Part shown: positions 25,187-34,723 of the stretch, one piece after another
Layout: each line of letters begins with the position of its first letter
Numbering within the stretch: the stretch's first letter is position 1
Assembly: GCF_910578895.1 (NCBI RefSeq)
Contig: NZ_CAJTSC010000003.1
Coordinates: 49,995-113,994 of the forward strand
Direction: 5' to 3'
DNA: 64,000 nucleotides
Source of the DNA: an uncultured Bacteroides sp.
GTDB taxonomy: Bacteria; Bacteroidota; Bacteroidia; Bacteroidales; Bacteroidaceae
Made by a program: the position numbers and the translations under genes
Notes under the pieces: model-generated
Seen by the model: only the letters and a program-made list of their open reading frames with translations
What the model was told of the DNA's origin: nothing
Databases searched by the model: none

Positions 25187-28100
25187 TTACTTCGTGTATT
25201 GTTCAATTTCAGGTTCCGCATCCGAGTTGTCCACGTCTTCCCATTCCATCGGCTTGACTTTCTCTTGCAGATACTGGAAGGCAACGAACAGGGCGGGCAC
25301 GATGAATATCTGCAGAATCATGCCCACCAGCATGCCGCCGATGGCGGAAGTACCCAATGTGCGGTTGCCGTTGGCACCTGCGCCGGATGCGAACATCAAC
25401 GGAAGTAGGCCGACAATCATTGCCAACGATGTCATCAGGATGGGACGCAGACGGGCGCCTGCACCCAGCACGGCCGCCCATGTGATGCTCATGCCCATCC
25501 TGCGGCGGTCGAGGGCGAACTCTACAATCAAGATGGCGTTTTTTGCCAACAGACCCATCAGCATGATAAGGGCAATTTGCATGTAGATGTCGTTGGACAT
25601 GGTGCCCAAAATCATTTTCAATGCAGGGATATTGCCCAGCGAGCCGATGCCGCTGACGAACAGGAAGCTGCCCAGCAGACCGAACGGAACGGAAAGCAAC
25701 ACGGAGAGCGGAAGGATGTAACTCTCGTACTGCGCGCTCAGCAACAGATAGACGAATACGAAGCAGAGTACGAAAATCAGTCCCGTGGTGCTGCCGCTGG
25801 TTTCCGCCTCTTCACGTGCCATACCGCCAAGCTCGTAGGCAAAGCCGGCAGGCAGGTTTTCTTTGGCGACCTCGGCAATGGCGGCAAGTGCCTGTCCCGA
25901 CGTGTAGCCGCTGGCGGGAGCCACCATCACTTTCATGGAGGTGTAGAGGTTGAAACGGCTGATGATGTCCGGACCGTATACCTTCTTGATGGATACGAAC
26001 TGGGTGATGGGAGCCATTTCGTTGCCGTTGCGCACCTTGATGCTGGAAAGCGACTCCAGGTTTTTGGTTGCGTCCGGTTCCGCCTGAATCATGACGCGGT
26101 ACATCTTACCAAAACTGTTGAAGTTGGAAGCATAAAGACCTCCGAAGTATCCTTGCATGGTGGTGAGGATGCTGCTCGGGCTGAGTCCTGCTTTCTTGCA
26201 GGCTGCCGCGTCGATATCCAGCATATATTGCGGGAAGTTCGGGTTGAAGCTGGTCTTTGCGGAGTTGATTTCCGGGCGTGTCTCCAAAGCGGCGGTATAG
26301 TCTTTTACTACGTCGAAGAAGTGGTTCAGGTTACCGCCGGTCTTGTCCTGCATGTTCAGTTCGATATCGCTGGATGCCGAATAACCGGGAATCATAGGGG
26401 GAGCGAAGAACAGTACCTGTGCCTCTTTGATGATTTTCTGCGCACGCATAAAAAGCGTGGCGTAAACCACCGTAGAGTTTTGCATGGTGGAGCGCTCTTC
26501 CCAGTTTTTCAGTTTGATGATGAGCGATCCGTAAGAGGGACCCTGTCCGCCGATAAAACTGAAGCCGGGAATCACCGTGCGCGATTCTACCGCCGGGTCG
26601 GCGGCAACAAGGCTGTCCACGCGGTTCAGCACTTCCATGGCACGCTCTTGCGAAGTGCCCGGAGGGAGCGTCACCACACCCATGATGGTACCGGTGTCCT
26701 CATTGGGCACCATACCCGTCGGAGTGATGTTCATAAACACGACCAGCAACGCGATGGATCCAGCCACAATGCCTGCCGACAGCCATTTCTTCTGAATGTA
26801 ACGGAGCACTTGTTTTTTGTATTTGCCCAAAATGGAATCGTAAGAGGCGTTGAAAGAGTGTTTGAATTTGTCGGTGGTCATGCCTGCCAGTGCCAGTACG
26901 CTGATTACAATCATAATCGGGCAGAGCACGGGATGGTTCTCGAAACTGAACATGCCGAAAATCATGCCCAAGATGGCAACTGTAGTAAAGAGCAGTGTCA
27001 AGCCGGGACGCATCATCCTGCCGATGGAATCGACATAACGGGCTATCATGATTTTACGCGCCTCTTTGGCGGCAACGCCTATGCGCTCTTTCATGGAGGC
27101 ATCGCTGTTGTGCGGTTTCAGGAAGATGGCACACAGTGCGGGGCTCAACGTCAAGGCATTCAGTGCGGAGAAACCGATGGCAATCGCCATTGTAAGACCG
27201 AACTGGCGGTAGAACGTACCGGCAGTACCGCCCATGAAGCTTACCGGCACGAATACGGACATCATCACCAGTGTGATGGAGATAATGGCGCCGCCCAGTT
27301 CGCTCATGGCGTCGATGGAGGCGGTCCGTGCCGATTTATATCCCTGGTCGAGCTTGGCGTGCACACCCTCGACGACTACGATGGCATCGTCCACCACAAT
27401 CGCAATGGCAAGCACCATCGCCGAGAGGGTCAGCAGGTTGATGCTGAAGCCAATCAGTTGCAGTACGAAGAATGTCGCAATCAACGCTACCGGAATGGCA
27501 ACGGCGGGAATCAACGTGGAGCGCATGTCTTGCAGGAAGATATACACAACGATGAACACAAGAATGAACGCTTCAATCAACGTCTTTATTACCTCATGGA
27601 TAGAAGCGAACAGGAAGTCGTTGGCATTCTGCGCGATATTGATTTTCAAGCCCGAGGGCAATGTCTCGGATGCTTTGGCAAGCACGTCTTCCAGGTCGCT
27701 GATGGTTTGCGTGGCATTGGTTCCCGCCATCTGGTATACGATGCAGGATACAGCCTTATGTCCGTTTACCATGTTGTTGAAGTTGTAAGACAAACGTCCC
27801 AGTTCGACGTCGGCTATGTCTTTCAGGCGAAGCACCTCGCCGTTTTCGAGTGCTTTGATGACGATGTTCTCAAACTCCTCGGGCTGTTGCAGGCGACCCT
27901 TGTAGCGGATGGTGTACTGGAAACTTTGGTTGCCGCGCTCACCGAACTGGCCCGGAGCCGCCTCTATGTTCTGTTCTGCCAATGCGCCGGCAACGTCGTT
28001 AGGTATCAGTTTGTACTGCGCCATGATGTCCGGTTTCAGCCAGATACGCATGGAGTAGTCCTGACCGAGCACGGTGGCGTCACCCACGCCGTTCACACGT

Positions 28101-28603
28101 TTCACCTCCGGGATAAGGTTGATGTTGGCAAAGTTCTCGAGAAACTCGATGTCGTACGAGTCTTTCTCGTCATAAATGGAGAATACCATCAGCATGGAGG
28201 TCTGCCGTTTCTGTGTGGTCACGCCGACCTTCGTCACTTCGGCAGGCAGCAGTCCTTGAGCCATGGATACGCGGTTCTGCACGTTGACTGCCGCCATGTC
28301 CGGGTCGGTTCCCTGCTTGAAGTAAATGGAGATTTCGGCGGAACCGTTGTTGGAGGCGTTGGAGGTCATATACATCATGTTCTCCACACCGTTGATTTGG
28401 TCTTCCAGCGGTGCGATGACGGAATTCAACACCGTTTGGGCGTTGGCTCCCTGGTAGGTGGCGCGTACCGATACCGTTGGAGGCGCAATGTCCGGATATT
28501 GGGTGATAGGCAATGTTGCCAGGCCAATAAGTCCGAGGATTACTATCAGGATAGAGATTACCGTAGATAGCACCGGACGATTAATAAATCTATCTAATTT
28601 CAT
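25187..28603 (-). CDS. RND efflux pump inner-membrane transporter (HAE1/AcrB type) with an extra hydrophobic insert
   Basis: The proton-driven pump of a multidrug-type tripartite system, 1138 residues against about 1040 for AcrB. The start MKLDRFINRPVLSTVISI, the proton-relay pair in VVDDAIVVVEGV and the Lys in LAKNAILIVEFA are present. Extra length lies around residues 528-578, between the usual TM6 and TM7, and contains two hydrophobic stretches (LTLLFTTVAILGMIFGMF and PIMIVISVLALAGM) not found in AcrB. It is preceded by the adaptor gene and followed by the outer-membrane factor gene. A 42-bp palindrome lies upstream in the operon. Confidence 0.93.
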   Translation of the reverse strand: MKLDRFINRPVLSTVISILIVILGLIGLATLPITQYPDIAPPTVSVRATYQGANAQTVLNSVIAPLEDQINGVENMMYMTSNASNNGSAEISIYFKQGTDPDMAAVNVQNRVSMAQGLLPAEVTKVGVTTQKRQTSMLMVFSIYDEKDSYDIEFLENFANINLIPEVKRVNGVGDATVLGQDYSMRIWLKPDIMAQYKLIPNDVAGALAEQNIEAAPGQFGERGNQSFQYTIRYKGRLQQPEEFENIVIKALENGEVLRLKDIADVELGRLSYNFNNMVNGHKAVSCIVYQMAGTNATQTISDLEDVLAKASETLPSGLKINIAQNANDFLFASIHEVIKTLIEAFILVFIVVYIFLQDMRSTLIPAVAIPVALIATFFVLQLIGFSINLLTLSAMVLAIAIVVDDAIVVVEGVHAKLDQGYKSARTASIDAMSELGGAIISITLVMMSVFVPVSFMGGTAGTFYRQFGLTMAIAIGFSALNALTLSPALCAIFLKPHNSDASMKERIGVAAKEARKIMIARYVDSIGRMMRPGLTLLFTTVAILGMIFGMFSFENHPVLCPIMIVISVLALAGMTTDKFKHSFNASYDSILGKYKKQVLRYIQKKWLSAGIVAGSIALLVVFMNITPTGMVPNEDTGTIMGVVTLPPGTSQERAMEVLNRVDSLVAADPAVESRTVIPGFSFIGGQGPSYGSLIIKLKNWEERSTMQNSTVVYATLFMRAQKIIKEAQVLFFAPPMIPGYSASSDIELNMQDKTGGNLNHFFDVVKDYTAALETRPEINSAKTSFNPNFPQYMLDIDAAACKKAGLSPSSILTTMQGYFGGLYASNFNSFGKMYRVMIQAEPDATKNLESLSSIKVRNGNEMAPITQFVSIKKVYGPDIISRFNLYTSMKVMVAPASGYTSGQALAAIAEVAKENLPAGFAYELGGMAREEAETSGSTTGLIFVLCFVFVYLLLSAQYESYILPLSVLLSVPFGLLGSFLFVSGIGSLGNIPALKMILGTMSNDIYMQIALIMLMGLLAKNAILIVEFALDRRRMGMSITWAAVLGAGARLRPILMTSLAMIVGLLPLMFASGAGANGNRTLGTSAIGGMLVGMILQIFIVPALFVAFQYLQEKVKPMEWEDVDNSDAEPEIEQYTK

Positions 28604-28627
28604 TATTTCGCTTTTTAGTTGTTTTCC

Positions 28628-28669
28628 AAGGAGGTAAGCATACGAGCCGGCTCGTATGCTTACCTCCTT
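28628..28669. repeat. Exact 42-bp palindrome inside the RND efflux operon
   Basis: The 21-bp arm beginning AAGGAGGTAAGCATACGAGC is followed directly by its perfect complement with no loop. It lies in the 78-bp gap between the adaptor stop (28682) and the pump start (28603). No T-run follows on either strand, so it is not a standard terminator. The arm contains AAGGAGGT, and the other arm would mask it in a hairpin. Confidence 0.95.
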
Positions 28670-28681
28670 ACTTATCCTTTA

Positions 28682-29857
28682 TTATTGAAACGCAGTTTGG
28701 ATATTACCTTCTTTCTGGTCTTTGAGCGCTTTCTGATATTCCGCCTCTTTCTCCTCGGGAGTGATGGGCGTAATGCTTTGCCCGTCTTTCAGGTTCTGCA
28801 CGCCTTCTATCACAATCTTGTCGCCCTCTTTCAAGCCGGCGGTAACGTAAAAGTATTTGCCGTCGTTCAGGCTGAATACCTGTACCTCGGTGTTTTTCAG
28901 CGTGTTGTCCGGTTGTGCCACGAATACAAACTTCTTGTCCTGTATCTCCGTGGTGGCGGATTGGGGAATCATAATCACGTTCTCCATCGGGTTGGGGAAC
29001 ACTACGTTGCCTGTGCCACCGCTACGCAGGATGTTGTGCGCGTTGGGGAAGAGGGCACGCATGTTTACCGCACCCGTAGTCTGGTCGATGACACCGCTGA
29101 TGGTTTCCACGCGCCCGCTGTCGGCATACATGGTTCCGTCTATCAGTTGCAGTTGCACCGCAGGCATCTTTGCCAATATTTCCTTGATGCTGCCACCTTC
29201 ACGTATCAGTGATAGGAGTTGTCTTTCGGTCATGGAGAAATAAGCGAACATTTCGGAGATATCGGCGACGGTAGTCAGCGGAGCAACCATAGAGGGGCTT
29301 ACCAGGCTGCCTACACGGTAGGGGATAGTGCCTACGATGCCGTCGCTGGGGCTTGTTACCTTGGTATATGACAGGTTGTTCCTGGCATTGACCAGTTGCG
29401 CCTCCGCCTGTGCCAGTTGCGCCTTTGCCTGTGCCAATTGGTTTTCCGCCATTTGCAGGTCGTAGTTGCTGATGATGTTCTTTTGGTTCAGCGTGCGTTT
29501 GTTGTTTACCGTAAGTTCTTGCGTGCTGACCGCGGCTTTTGCCGTCTCGACCGCGGCTTTTGCCGAATTTACGGCAGCCTGGTACTGTACGGGGTCGATA
29601 CTGAACAATACTTGCCCTTTGCGTACCATGGAGCCTTCGTCCACGTGCAACTTGGTAATGAAACCGCTTACCATCGGGCGGATTTCCACATCTTGTTTGC
29701 CTTTGATAGTAGCCGGATAGCTGTTTGTCAGGTTGGCAGTGGTGGTTTTTACTGTAATCACTGCAAACTCGGGTACTTTGCCCGTGCTTTTATCGCCTTG
29801 TCCGCAAGCGCTGAGCAGCGCCAGGCAACATGCCAATAATACAAATCTACTCTTCAT
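28682..29857 (-). CDS. RND efflux periplasmic adaptor lipoprotein (AcrA/MexA family)
   Basis: It links the inner-membrane pump to the outer-membrane channel. From the ATG at 29855-29857 it has 391 residues with a lipoprotein signal (LLSAC). The lipoyl domain halves (VEIRPMVSGFITKLHVDEGSMVRKGQ and YTKVTSPSDGIVGT) flank a helical hairpin rich in AKAQLAQAEAQL repeats; a beta-barrel domain with VRALFPN-type sequence follows. I rejected the start at 29968 because a signal peptide begins only at MKSRFVLLA. It is the first gene of the pump operon; no TetR-type regulator is adjacent. Confidence 0.93.
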   Translation of the reverse strand: MKSRFVLLACCLALLSACGQGDKSTGKVPEFAVITVKTTTANLTNSYPATIKGKQDVEIRPMVSGFITKLHVDEGSMVRKGQVLFSIDPVQYQAAVNSAKAAVETAKAAVSTQELTVNNKRTLNQKNIISNYDLQMAENQLAQAKAQLAQAEAQLVNARNNLSYTKVTSPSDGIVGTIPYRVGSLVSPSMVAPLTTVADISEMFAYFSMTERQLLSLIREGGSIKEILAKMPAVQLQLIDGTMYADSGRVETISGVIDQTTGAVNMRALFPNAHNILRSGGTGNVVFPNPMENVIMIPQSATTEIQDKKFVFVAQPDNTLKNTEVQVFSLNDGKYFYVTAGLKEGDKIVIEGVQNLKDGQSITPITPEEKEAEYQKALKDQKEGNIQTAFQ

Positions 29858-29965
29858 ACTCTTTTTTCTCTCTGTATAATTATTCTGGTTATTCCGAGGT
29901 CTTGTGTGCTCATAGAAGAAAAGGATAGTGGTGAAAACCGAAAGCCGTTGTTTAGTTTTCGACTG

Positions 29966-29973
29966 CAAAATTA
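29966..29973 (-). promoter_or_regulatory. -7 box of the RND efflux operon
   Basis: TAATTTTG followed by CA on the minus strand, giving a start near 29959 and a leader of about 100 nt. It lies in the 348-bp gap 29858-30205 between divergent genes; otherwise that gap is AT-rich with no other recognisable feature except a TATTTTTG at 30102 that might serve the downstream lipoprotein gene. Confidence 0.4.
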
Positions 29974-30205
29974 TTCTTTTCTCCTTATATAAGATGTGAA
30001 CATCCCCGTTTTTTAACGATGTTTTGTATCTCTTTGAGAGTAAATCCTTGTATTTTCTTTTAAAATACTGTAAAGCATACTGCTAATTGCGGGATAACCT
30101 TTATTTTTGCATCATGTTACATTACATGTATTATAAGTCTAATGGTTGATTGCCTTATACTATCTGTCATTATATAAACTAATTTTCAACATCATATTTA
30201 ATAAA

Positions 30206-32134
30206 ATGAGACTGTTTATGCGCCGATTGTTAGGTGTGGTTGCGGGTGTGGCTGTTCTGTATTCCTGTGCCAGCGTAGGTCGTTTGGAGGGTGGCCCCAT
30301 TGACGAGGAGCCGCCTCGCTTTGTCACGAGTTCTCCGTTGCCGGGCGCGCTCCATAACAAGAAGAAAAAGATATCGATCGAATTTGATGAGTTTATCAAA
30401 CTGGAGAAGGTAAACGAGAAAGTCGTTATCTCGCCGCCCCAAGTGCAACAGCCGGAGATAAAGGCGAACGGCAAAAAGACGGTGGTCAACCTGCAAGATA
30501 CGCTGAAAGCCAATACCACCTACACCATAGACTTTGGAGATGCCATTCAGGATAATAACGAAGGCAATCCCCTGCAAAGTTTCACCTTCACGTTCTCTAC
30601 CGGGGCGGAACTTGATTCAATGGTGATTGCCGGTACGTTGCTCGATGCGTCCAACCTGGAGCCGGTAAAGGGAATGCTGGTCGGGCTGCACGCCAATCTG
30701 GCGGATTCGGCGTTTACCTCGTTGCCTTTCGACCGCGTAGGTCGCACGGACAGCCGCGGACGGTTTTCCATCCGAGGGGTTGCTCCGGGCAAATACCGTA
30801 TCTATGCACTGATGGATGCCGACCAGAACTTCAAATTCTCCCAACCTACGGAAATCATCGCTTTCAGTGACTCTGTCATCATTCCTTCCATGGAGAGCCG
30901 CATGCGCCAGGACACGCTTTGGAAAGACTCTTTGACGATAGACACCATTGTAGAACGGCAGTACACCCACTTCCTGCCGGACGATGTGCTGCTGCGCAGC
31001 TTCAAGGAGAAGACTTTTTCGCAACGTCTTATGAAGACGGAACGCCTCACTCCGGAGAAGTTCTCTTTTTACTTTACGGCTCCCGCCGACAGCCTGCCGC
31101 TGATGAAGGGATTGAATTTCGACGAGAAGGATGCCTTTGTCATTGAGCAGACCACCGGGCGTAACGATACAATCCATTACTGGATAAAGGACTCTTTGCT
31201 CTATCGGCAAGATACGCTAAGAATGAGCCTTACCTATTTGTATACGGACACGCTGGACCGGTTGGTTCCCCGGACCGATACATTGAGGATGGTGTCGAAG
31301 GTAGGCTGGAAAAAGTTGCAGGAAAAGAAACTGGAAGAGAAAGAAAAAGCCGAAAAGGAGCGGAAGAAAAGAAAGAAGAAGGACGAGGAAGAGCCGGAAC
31401 CGGTCTCTTTCCTGGCAATGGACGTCTATGCGCCCTCGTCCATGGATGTGTACGATTATATTACATTGAGCTTTACGGAGCCGATAGCCGCTTTCAGCGA
31501 TACCGCTTTGCACGTAAGGCAAAAAGTGGACACGCTGTGGCAGGATGTGCCGTTCGATTTTGAACGCGACTCGCTCGATTTGAAACGCTATAACCTGTAT
31601 GCGGACTGGAAACCGGGCGAGAGTTACGTCTTTGAAGCAGACTCCACCGCTTTCCACGGCCTGTATGGTTTGTCCACCGATAAGGTGAAGAGGGAATTTA
31701 CGGTGAAAAAGCTGGAAGAGTACGGGCAGATATTCTTCAACATTGCCGGAGCGGATTCTTTGGCGTTTGTGGAACTGCTGGATGCCCAGGATAAAGTGGT
31801 GCGTACTGTGCCGGTGGTGGAAGGAAAAGCCGACTTTTATTACCTGAATCCGGGCAAATATGGCGCGCGGCTTGTTAATGATACGAACGGGAACGGCGTA
31901 TGGGATACCGGCGACTATGCCGCCAGGCGCCAGCCCGAAATGGTTTATTATTATCCGCAGGTGCTGGAGTTCAAAGCCAATTTTGATTTGATACAGGATT
32001 GGAACGTGAAAGAGAAGCCGTTGGATAAGCAAAAACCGGAAGAACTGAAAAAACAAAAGCCAGATGAAGACAAGAAAAAGAAGAATAGCCGCAATAACGG
32101 CAACCGCAACAGCGGCAGGGGATATGGTAACTAA
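30206..32134 (+). CDS. Ig-like (Big_5) domain lipoprotein
   Basis: A 642-residue secreted lipoprotein (signal peptide ending YSCAS). An N-terminal Big_5-type Ig domain (PRFVTSSPLPGALHN...ISIEFDEFIKLEKVNEKVVISP) is followed by a carboxypeptidase-regulatory-like fold (GTLLDASNLEPVKGMLVGL, RFSIRGVAPGKYRIYALMD). A lysine/glutamate-rich coiled segment lies near residues 375-400, and the C-terminus is a Lys/Asn/Gly-rich low-complexity tail. This is a Bacteroidetes envelope protein type of unknown function. ATG 30206 precedes a good signal peptide; 30218 is also possible. It overlaps the DUF3108 gene by 11 bp, so the two are co-transcribed and probably coupled. Confidence 0.8.
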   Translation: MRLFMRRLLGVVAGVAVLYSCASVGRLEGGPIDEEPPRFVTSSPLPGALHNKKKKISIEFDEFIKLEKVNEKVVISPPQVQQPEIKANGKKTVVNLQDTLKANTTYTIDFGDAIQDNNEGNPLQSFTFTFSTGAELDSMVIAGTLLDASNLEPVKGMLVGLHANLADSAFTSLPFDRVGRTDSRGRFSIRGVAPGKYRIYALMDADQNFKFSQPTEIIAFSDSVIIPSMESRMRQDTLWKDSLTIDTIVERQYTHFLPDDVLLRSFKEKTFSQRLMKTERLTPEKFSFYFTAPADSLPLMKGLNFDEKDAFVIEQTTGRNDTIHYWIKDSLLYRQDTLRMSLTYLYTDTLDRLVPRTDTLRMVSKVGWKKLQEKKLEEKEKAEKERKKRKKKDEEEPEPVSFLAMDVYAPSSMDVYDYITLSFTEPIAAFSDTALHVRQKVDTLWQDVPFDFERDSLDLKRYNLYADWKPGESYVFEADSTAFHGLYGLSTDKVKREFTVKKLEEYGQIFFNIAGADSLAFVELLDAQDKVVRTVPVVEGKADFYYLNPGKYGARLVNDTNGNGVWDTGDYAARRQPEMVYYYPQVLEFKANFDLIQDWNVKEKPLDKQKPEELKKQKPDEDKKKKNSRNNGNRNSGRGYGN

Positions 32135-32963
32135 GCGGCAGCGGGCATTCGGGTTGTTCCTGTCCGCCGTGCTTTTGTGCTTGGGTGCCATGATGCCTGT
32201 GCACGCCCAGTGCACGGCAAAGAATGAAGCGTTCCAATCCGGCGAACACGTTATGTACGACCTGTATTTCAACTGGAAATTCATCTGGAAGAAAGTGGGG
32301 CTGGCAAGCCTTTCCACCAATACCGCCACCTACCGTTCCCGTCCCGCCTATCGCTTCGACCTTCTTTCGGTGGGCAGCAAAAAGACGGATTTCTTCTTTA
32401 AGATGCGCGATACGCTGACGTGCTATGTCAGCGACAAGCTCGAGCCGCTTTACTTCCGCAAGGCAGCCGAGGAAGGAAAGCGCTACACGGTAGACGAGGC
32501 GTGGTTCTCCTATAAGGACGGAATGTCTTCCGTAAAGCAGCGGCGCATCTGGCACAACCCCGTGCGCGAGCCGCAGGAAATGGAATATAGCGACAGCCGC
32601 TGCATCTTCGACATGCTCAGCATCCTGGCGCAGGCACGTTCTTACGACCCCAAGGACTATAAGGTGGGAGAGAAGATACTCTTCCCTATGGCAACGGGGC
32701 GCAGGGTAGAGGAGCAGACCTTGATTTACCGTGGCAAGCAGGAGATAGAAGCCAATAACGATACGGTCTACCGTTGCCTTGTATTTTCTTTCGTGGAGTA
32801 TAAGAAAGGAAAAGAACAGGAAGTAATCACTTTCTTTGTATCCGACGACAAGAACCACCTTCCCATACGCCTGGACATGTATTTGAATTTCGGCTCTGCA
32901 AAAGCATACCTCAAGAGCGTAAAGGACAACCGTTATCCGATGACATCCGTCGTTACAAAGTAA
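32124..32963 (+). CDS. DUF3108 domain exported protein
   Basis: A 279-residue protein with a signal peptide ending VHAQ, related to the DUF3108 family of periplasmic or outer-membrane proteins of unknown function. Recognisable features are FQSGEHVMYDLYFNWKFIW near the N-terminus, KTDFFFKMRDTLTCYV and the C-terminal HLPIRLDMYLNFGSAKAYL. The start at 32124 is preferred to 32064 because it places the signal peptide correctly and gives an 11-bp overlap with the preceding gene. The 3' end overlaps the thioesterase gene by 11 bp on the opposite strand. Confidence 0.82.
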   Translation: MVTKRQRAFGLFLSAVLLCLGAMMPVHAQCTAKNEAFQSGEHVMYDLYFNWKFIWKKVGLASLSTNTATYRSRPAYRFDLLSVGSKKTDFFFKMRDTLTCYVSDKLEPLYFRKAAEEGKRYTVDEAWFSYKDGMSSVKQRRIWHNPVREPQEMEYSDSRCIFDMLSILAQARSYDPKDYKVGEKILFPMATGRRVEEQTLIYRGKQEIEANNDTVYRCLVFSFVEYKKGKEQEVITFFVSDDKNHLPIRLDMYLNFGSAKAYLKSVKDNRYPMTSVVTK

Positions 32964-33357
32964 ACGGCAGCGCATCCCCCTTCCTGAAAACGCTGGATTC
33001 GAACGTCGCTACCAACTCTCCCTTCTGGTTGGTGATGTCAATCTGGTAATATCCGGTAGTACGTCCGGTGTACCGTTCGCGCGCCTCGGCATAGAGGGTG
33101 TCGCCCAAGCCGCTGCTGCGCAGGAAGGTGATGTTGGAAGAGAGCGAGAAGGCGAGCACGCCGTGCGAGTTGGCTGCCGCCGCCAGGGCGAGGTCGGCAA
33201 GGGTGAAGAGCGCTCCGCCCTGGGTGCGGCGTCCGGCATTGAGGTGCTCTTCCGTGATAACCAGCCGCGTCTTGCCGTATCCTTCTTTTATTTCTATCAG
33301 TTCCACGCCCGCCTTGCCGGCAAAAATATCTTTCTTGAAAAATTCCTGTGGAGTCAT
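32953..33357 (-). CDS. Hotdog-fold acyl-CoA thioesterase (PaaI/YigI type)
   Basis: A cytoplasmic 134-residue single hotdog-fold protein that likely hydrolyses acyl- or aryl-CoA thioesters. LNAGRRTQGGALFTLADLALAAAAN is the family's active-site and long-helix signature, and FLRSSGLGDTLYAEARE and GYYQIDITNQKGELVATFE follow. It is transcribed from a TACATTTG box at 33410-33417 and converges on the DUF3108 gene with an 11-bp tail overlap. Its substrate is unknown. Confidence 0.87.
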   Translation of the reverse strand: MTPQEFFKKDIFAGKAGVELIEIKEGYGKTRLVITEEHLNAGRRTQGGALFTLADLALAAAANSHGVLAFSLSSNITFLRSSGLGDTLYAEARERYTGRTTGYYQIDITNQKGELVATFESSVFRKGDALPFTL

Positions 33358-33409
33358 GCCATTGGGGAATAAATGGTTCGTATTAAAGGGAAATCCGTTG
33401 TTTTGTACG

Positions 33410-33417
33410 CAAATGTA
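33410..33417 (-). promoter_or_regulatory. -7 box of the thioesterase promoter
   Basis: TACATTTG then CGTA on the minus strand; it predicts a start near 33403, about 46 nt before the ATG. It is divergent from the GH88 promoter. Confidence 0.45.
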
Positions 33418-33472
33418 ATATTTTGGCGTTTAATTTGGATAATTTAGGCAGGTTATTATTGAAGGGTCGCAC

Positions 33473-33480
33473 TACATTTG
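33473..33480 (+). promoter_or_regulatory. -7 box of the GH88-sulfatase operon
   Basis: TACATTTG followed by CC, a perfect TAnnTTTG, about 44 bp before the GH88 ATG. The nearest TTG upstream is only 11 bp away, so a proper -33 is lacking, as for other activated glycan-use promoters. Confidence 0.45.
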
Positions 33481-33523
33481 CCTTCGAAAAAATCGACAGT
33501 ATTAATTTAACAAATCCCTTATT

Positions 33524-34723
33524 ATGAAAACAGCTCTTATTACATTGGGTATTTCCCTTACTGTTTTGGCTGGTTGTACAGGACAAAAGCAGCCTGCAAA
33601 CAACTTTATCCAGGAGAATATTGACAATGCGGTGGCGCAGGAGACAATCCAGACCGACATTATCGAGAAATCGGGCAAGATTCTCAATCCGCGCACCATC
33701 AACGAAGACGGCACCATCCGCTATGTGCCCATCGACGACTGGTGCTCCGGCTTCTTCCCCGGCAATATGTGGTACACCTACGAGTTGACCGGCGACAAGA
33801 AATGGTTGCCGCTGGCAGAAAAGTACACCGAAGCGTTGGACTCTGTGCAGTACCTGACCTGGCACCACGACGTAGGTTTTATGATTGGTTCCAGCTACCT
33901 GAACGGATACCGTTTCGCCGGCAAGGAAGAGTACAAACCCGTCATCATCCAGACAGCCAAATCATTGTCTACCCGTTTCCGTCCGGGCGCAGGCGTCATC
34001 CAATCCTGGGATGCCGACAAAGGCTGGCAGGCGGAACGCGGCTGGAAATGCCCCGTCATCATCGACAACATGATGAACCTGGAATTGCTGTTCGAGGCCA
34101 CCAGGCTTTCGGGCGACTCCACCTTCCATCACATCGCCAAGAAGCACGCCGACACAACGATGGCAAACCACTTCCGGGCGGACAACAGCTGCTACCATGT
34201 GGTAGACTACGACCCCGAAACCGGCGAAATCCGCAAGAAGCAGACCGCCCAGGGCTATGCCGACGAGTCTGCCTGGGCACGCGGACAGGCATGGGCGATA
34301 TACGGCTACACCATGTGTTACCGCTATACGCACGATGCCGCATACCTGGCACAGGCCGAGAAGATTTACAACTTCATCTTCGGCAACAAGAACCTTCCGG
34401 AAGACCTGGTTCCTTACTGGGATTACGATGCCCCCAACATCCCCAACGAACCGCGCGATGCTTCTGCCGCAGCATGTACGGCTTCCGCACTTTACGAACT
34501 TAGCACATACATTTCCGATAAGGGTTATAAGGAACAGGCAGACAAGATTATGGAAAGCCTTGCTTCTCCGGCTTACCGCGCAGAGACAGGCACCAACGGC
34601 AACTTCATCCTGATGCACTCGGTGGGCAGCATCCCCCACGGTGCGGAAATCGATGTTCCTCTGAACTATGCCGATTACTATTTCCTGGAAGCGTTGAAGC
34701 GTAAAAGAGACCTGGAGAAATGA
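33524..34723 (+). CDS. Unsaturated glucuronyl hydrolase, GH88 family
   Basis: It hydrolyses the 4,5-unsaturated uronic acid from disaccharides produced by PL8 lyases, finishing chondroitin depolymerisation. It has 399 residues with a lipoprotein signal (LAGC). The two conserved catalytic aspartates are Asp116 (in HHDVGFMIG) and Asp181 (in VIIDNMMNLE), and the alpha6/alpha6 barrel motifs GYADESAWARGQAWAIYG and PYWDYDAPNIP match the family. It overlaps the following sulfatase by 4 bp (ATGA), a sign of translational coupling. It lies 11 kb from the main PUL but clearly belongs to the same pathway. Confidence 0.93.
   Translation: MKTALITLGISLTVLAGCTGQKQPANNFIQENIDNAVAQETIQTDIIEKSGKILNPRTINEDGTIRYVPIDDWCSGFFPGNMWYTYELTGDKKWLPLAEKYTEALDSVQYLTWHHDVGFMIGSSYLNGYRFAGKEEYKPVIIQTAKSLSTRFRPGAGVIQSWDADKGWQAERGWKCPVIIDNMMNLELLFEATRLSGDSTFHHIAKKHADTTMANHFRADNSCYHVVDYDPETGEIRKKQTAQGYADESAWARGQAWAIYGYTMCYRYTHDAAYLAQAEKIYNFIFGNKNLPEDLVPYWDYDAPNIPNEPRDASAAACTASALYELSTYISDKGYKEQADKIMESLASPAYRAETGTNGNFILMHSVGSIPHGAEIDVPLNYADYYFLEALKRKRDLEK

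Noticed and set aside
25577..28570. A 997-codon open frame antisense to the RND pump
   Set aside because: Its His/Gln/Val-rich sequence has no recognisable fold; the opposite strand is an unmistakable transporter.
29855..29968. Longer start for the efflux adaptor
   Set aside because: The extra 37 residues precede a complete lipoprotein signal peptide that begins at MKSRFVLLA.
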